DNA from: Candidatus Thiodictyon intracellulare
GTDB taxonomy: Bacteria > Pseudomonadota > Gammaproteobacteria > Chromatiales > Chromatiaceae
DNA: 10,728 nt
NCBI GenBank assembly: GCA_016292295.1
Contig: JADNEJ010000215.1
Coordinates: 7,501 to 18,228 of the forward strand
Reading direction: 5' to 3'
In this document: positions 10,247 through 10,728 of the stretch, one piece after another
Position numbering within the stretch: the stretch's first letter is position 1
Layout of the letters: each line of letters starts with the position of its first letter
Notes under the pieces: generated by a model
The model's database searches: none
What the model was told of the DNA's origin: nothing
What the model saw: the letters and a program-made list of their open reading frames with translations, nothing else
Translations under genes and position numbers: made by a program

Positions 10247-10534
10247 GAGCAGTCACCTTCAGTAACCTCAACAGTCACCTTCAGTAACCTCAAGCGTGCC
10301 CTGCGCGACCTGGATTGCGGCGGCGGCGAGTGTGATCAGGCGCGGGCCTGGGTGGTCGGGGAGATGTTTGTCTGCTTGGGTGGCCAGATCGAGTTGGGTG
10401 CCTTCTGGCGCCTGACCTGGCCCCGCCACACCTGGCAGAATCTTCACGATCTGTTTTCTTACTGTACCAATCGGATGGATATGGGTCGCAGCAGTCCGGA
10501 CGGGGCGGTGACTGAGGGGTCGGTGACGCCATAG
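10247..10534 (+). pseudogene. Unrecognised open stretch with coding character, probable gene remnant
   Basis: Between a TGA at 10244 and a TAG at 10532 one frame stays open. From about 10283 it has clear coding character (G/C-rich third positions): SNLKRALRDLDCGGGECDQ, then GEMFVCLGGQIELGAFW, WPRHTWQNLHDLFSYCTN and RMDMGRSSPDG. There is no ATG at its 5' end; the first possible starts are GTG 10352 and ATG 10364, well inside the coherent sequence. The 5' boundary falls in a 22-bp tandem duplication, which changes frame. I cannot name the family. It may be the second half of the remnant at 9942-10215 or a separate gene fragment. Several Trp and Cys residues suggest a folded domain. Confidence 0.45.
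10250..10293 (+). repeat. perfect 22-bp tandem duplication
   Basis: Two identical 22-bp units, 10250-10271 and 10272-10293, each begin CAGTCACCTTC and end AGTAACCTCAA. The length is not a multiple of three, so the duplication shifts frame at the 5' edge of the open stretch that follows. It resembles the 19-bp duplication 600 nt upstream. Confidence 0.95.
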
Positions 10535-10585
10535 ATCGCTGCCGCCGCGGATCCGCAGAGCACCTACAAGCGCCTCCTCATGGCT

Positions 10586-10652
10586 GTCGGACTTCGGGGC
10601 CCTGTCGGGCGGCGGGTTCCGGTACACTGTCGGATCAACCCCGATGTCCGAC
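10586..10652. repeat. imperfect inverted repeat, 14-bp arms, 39-bp spacer
   Basis: GTCGGACTTCGGGG (10586-10599) and CCCCGATGTCCGAC (10639-10652) are reverse complements at 13 of 14 positions. The right arm overlaps the first ATG of the transposase-like frame (10644). The pair could be IS or MITE ends, a folded-RNA element, or chance in GC-rich DNA. No T-run follows either arm. Confidence 0.5.
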
Positions 10653-10728
10653 CGATGGCCGGAGTGGATGAGTATCCCGGCGGAACTGGAGCGTCGCGAG
10701 GAGCGTCTGGCGGCGATTGCCGCCGCCA
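10644..10728 (+). mobile_element. IS transposase fragment (IS1182/Transposase_11-like), truncated by the window edge
   Basis: The frame from ATG 10644 reads MSDRWPEWMSIPAELERR followed by EERLAAIAAA and runs off the window. The segment M-S-I-P-x-E-L-x-R-R-E-x-R-L-x-x-I matches a charged linker that I know from the middle of DDE transposases of the IS1182/Transposase_11 kind. In those proteins it comes after roughly 150-200 residues of N-terminal sequence and before a region ending in a TDPESRIM-type motif. Those N-terminal residues are not encoded upstream here (10535-10643 shows no transposase-like frame), so this is probably a 5'-truncated remnant. The assignment rests on about 20 residues. 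What lies beyond the edge would settle whether the C-terminal half is intact. Confidence 0.55.

Noticed and set aside
10268..10627. 119-codon antisense open frame over the unrecognised remnant
   Set aside because: The + strand frame has the better third-position G/C pattern and residue composition; the antisense protein is low-complexity-like and spans the duplication and the inverted repeat.

Overview
The window looks like a stretch of gammaproteobacterial chromosome, probably Chromatiales (purple sulfur bacteria or relatives). The grounds are the gammaproteobacterial form of the rRNA sequences, the high GC with strong G/C third codon positions, and proteins that align along their length with E. 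coli YadG, YadH, PBP1b and YoaA. The order-level placement is inference from remembered family resemblance, not a search.

Layout, all on the + strand. (1) 1-2370 is the distal end of an rRNA operon: the 3' three quarters of 23S rRNA, a short spacer with a hairpin, 5S rRNA, and a strong intrinsic terminator. (2) 2508-4231 is a two-gene ABC exporter operon, yadG-yadH, with a 4-nt overlap. (3) 4409-7960 is a cell-wall module: mrcB (the bifunctional peptidoglycan synthase PBP1b), then 3 nt later a lipoprotein with a long Ala/Pro-rich tether and a C-terminal TPR domain. Its position and architecture match LpoP, the PBP1b activator described in Pseudomonas aeruginosa. (4) 7989-9945 is a yoaA/dinG-type Fe-S helicase gene reduced to a pseudogene by two stop codons and four frame changes, one of them a perfect 19-bp tandem duplication. 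(5) 9942-10534 holds two open stretches with coding character but no product I recognise. They are separated by stops and a perfect 22-bp tandem duplication, and look like decayed genes. (6) 10586-10728 holds a 13-of-14-bp inverted repeat and the start of an IS transposase fragment that runs off the right edge.

The left 8 kb is intact housekeeping sequence: ribosomal RNA, an inner-membrane exporter, and a cell-wall synthase with its probable outer-membrane activator. The right 2.7 kb is eroding accessory sequence. I do not see a convincing new multi-gene system. The most useful points are the LpoP-type partner gene beside mrcB, the multiply broken yoaA, and the two slippage-type duplications in the decayed zone.
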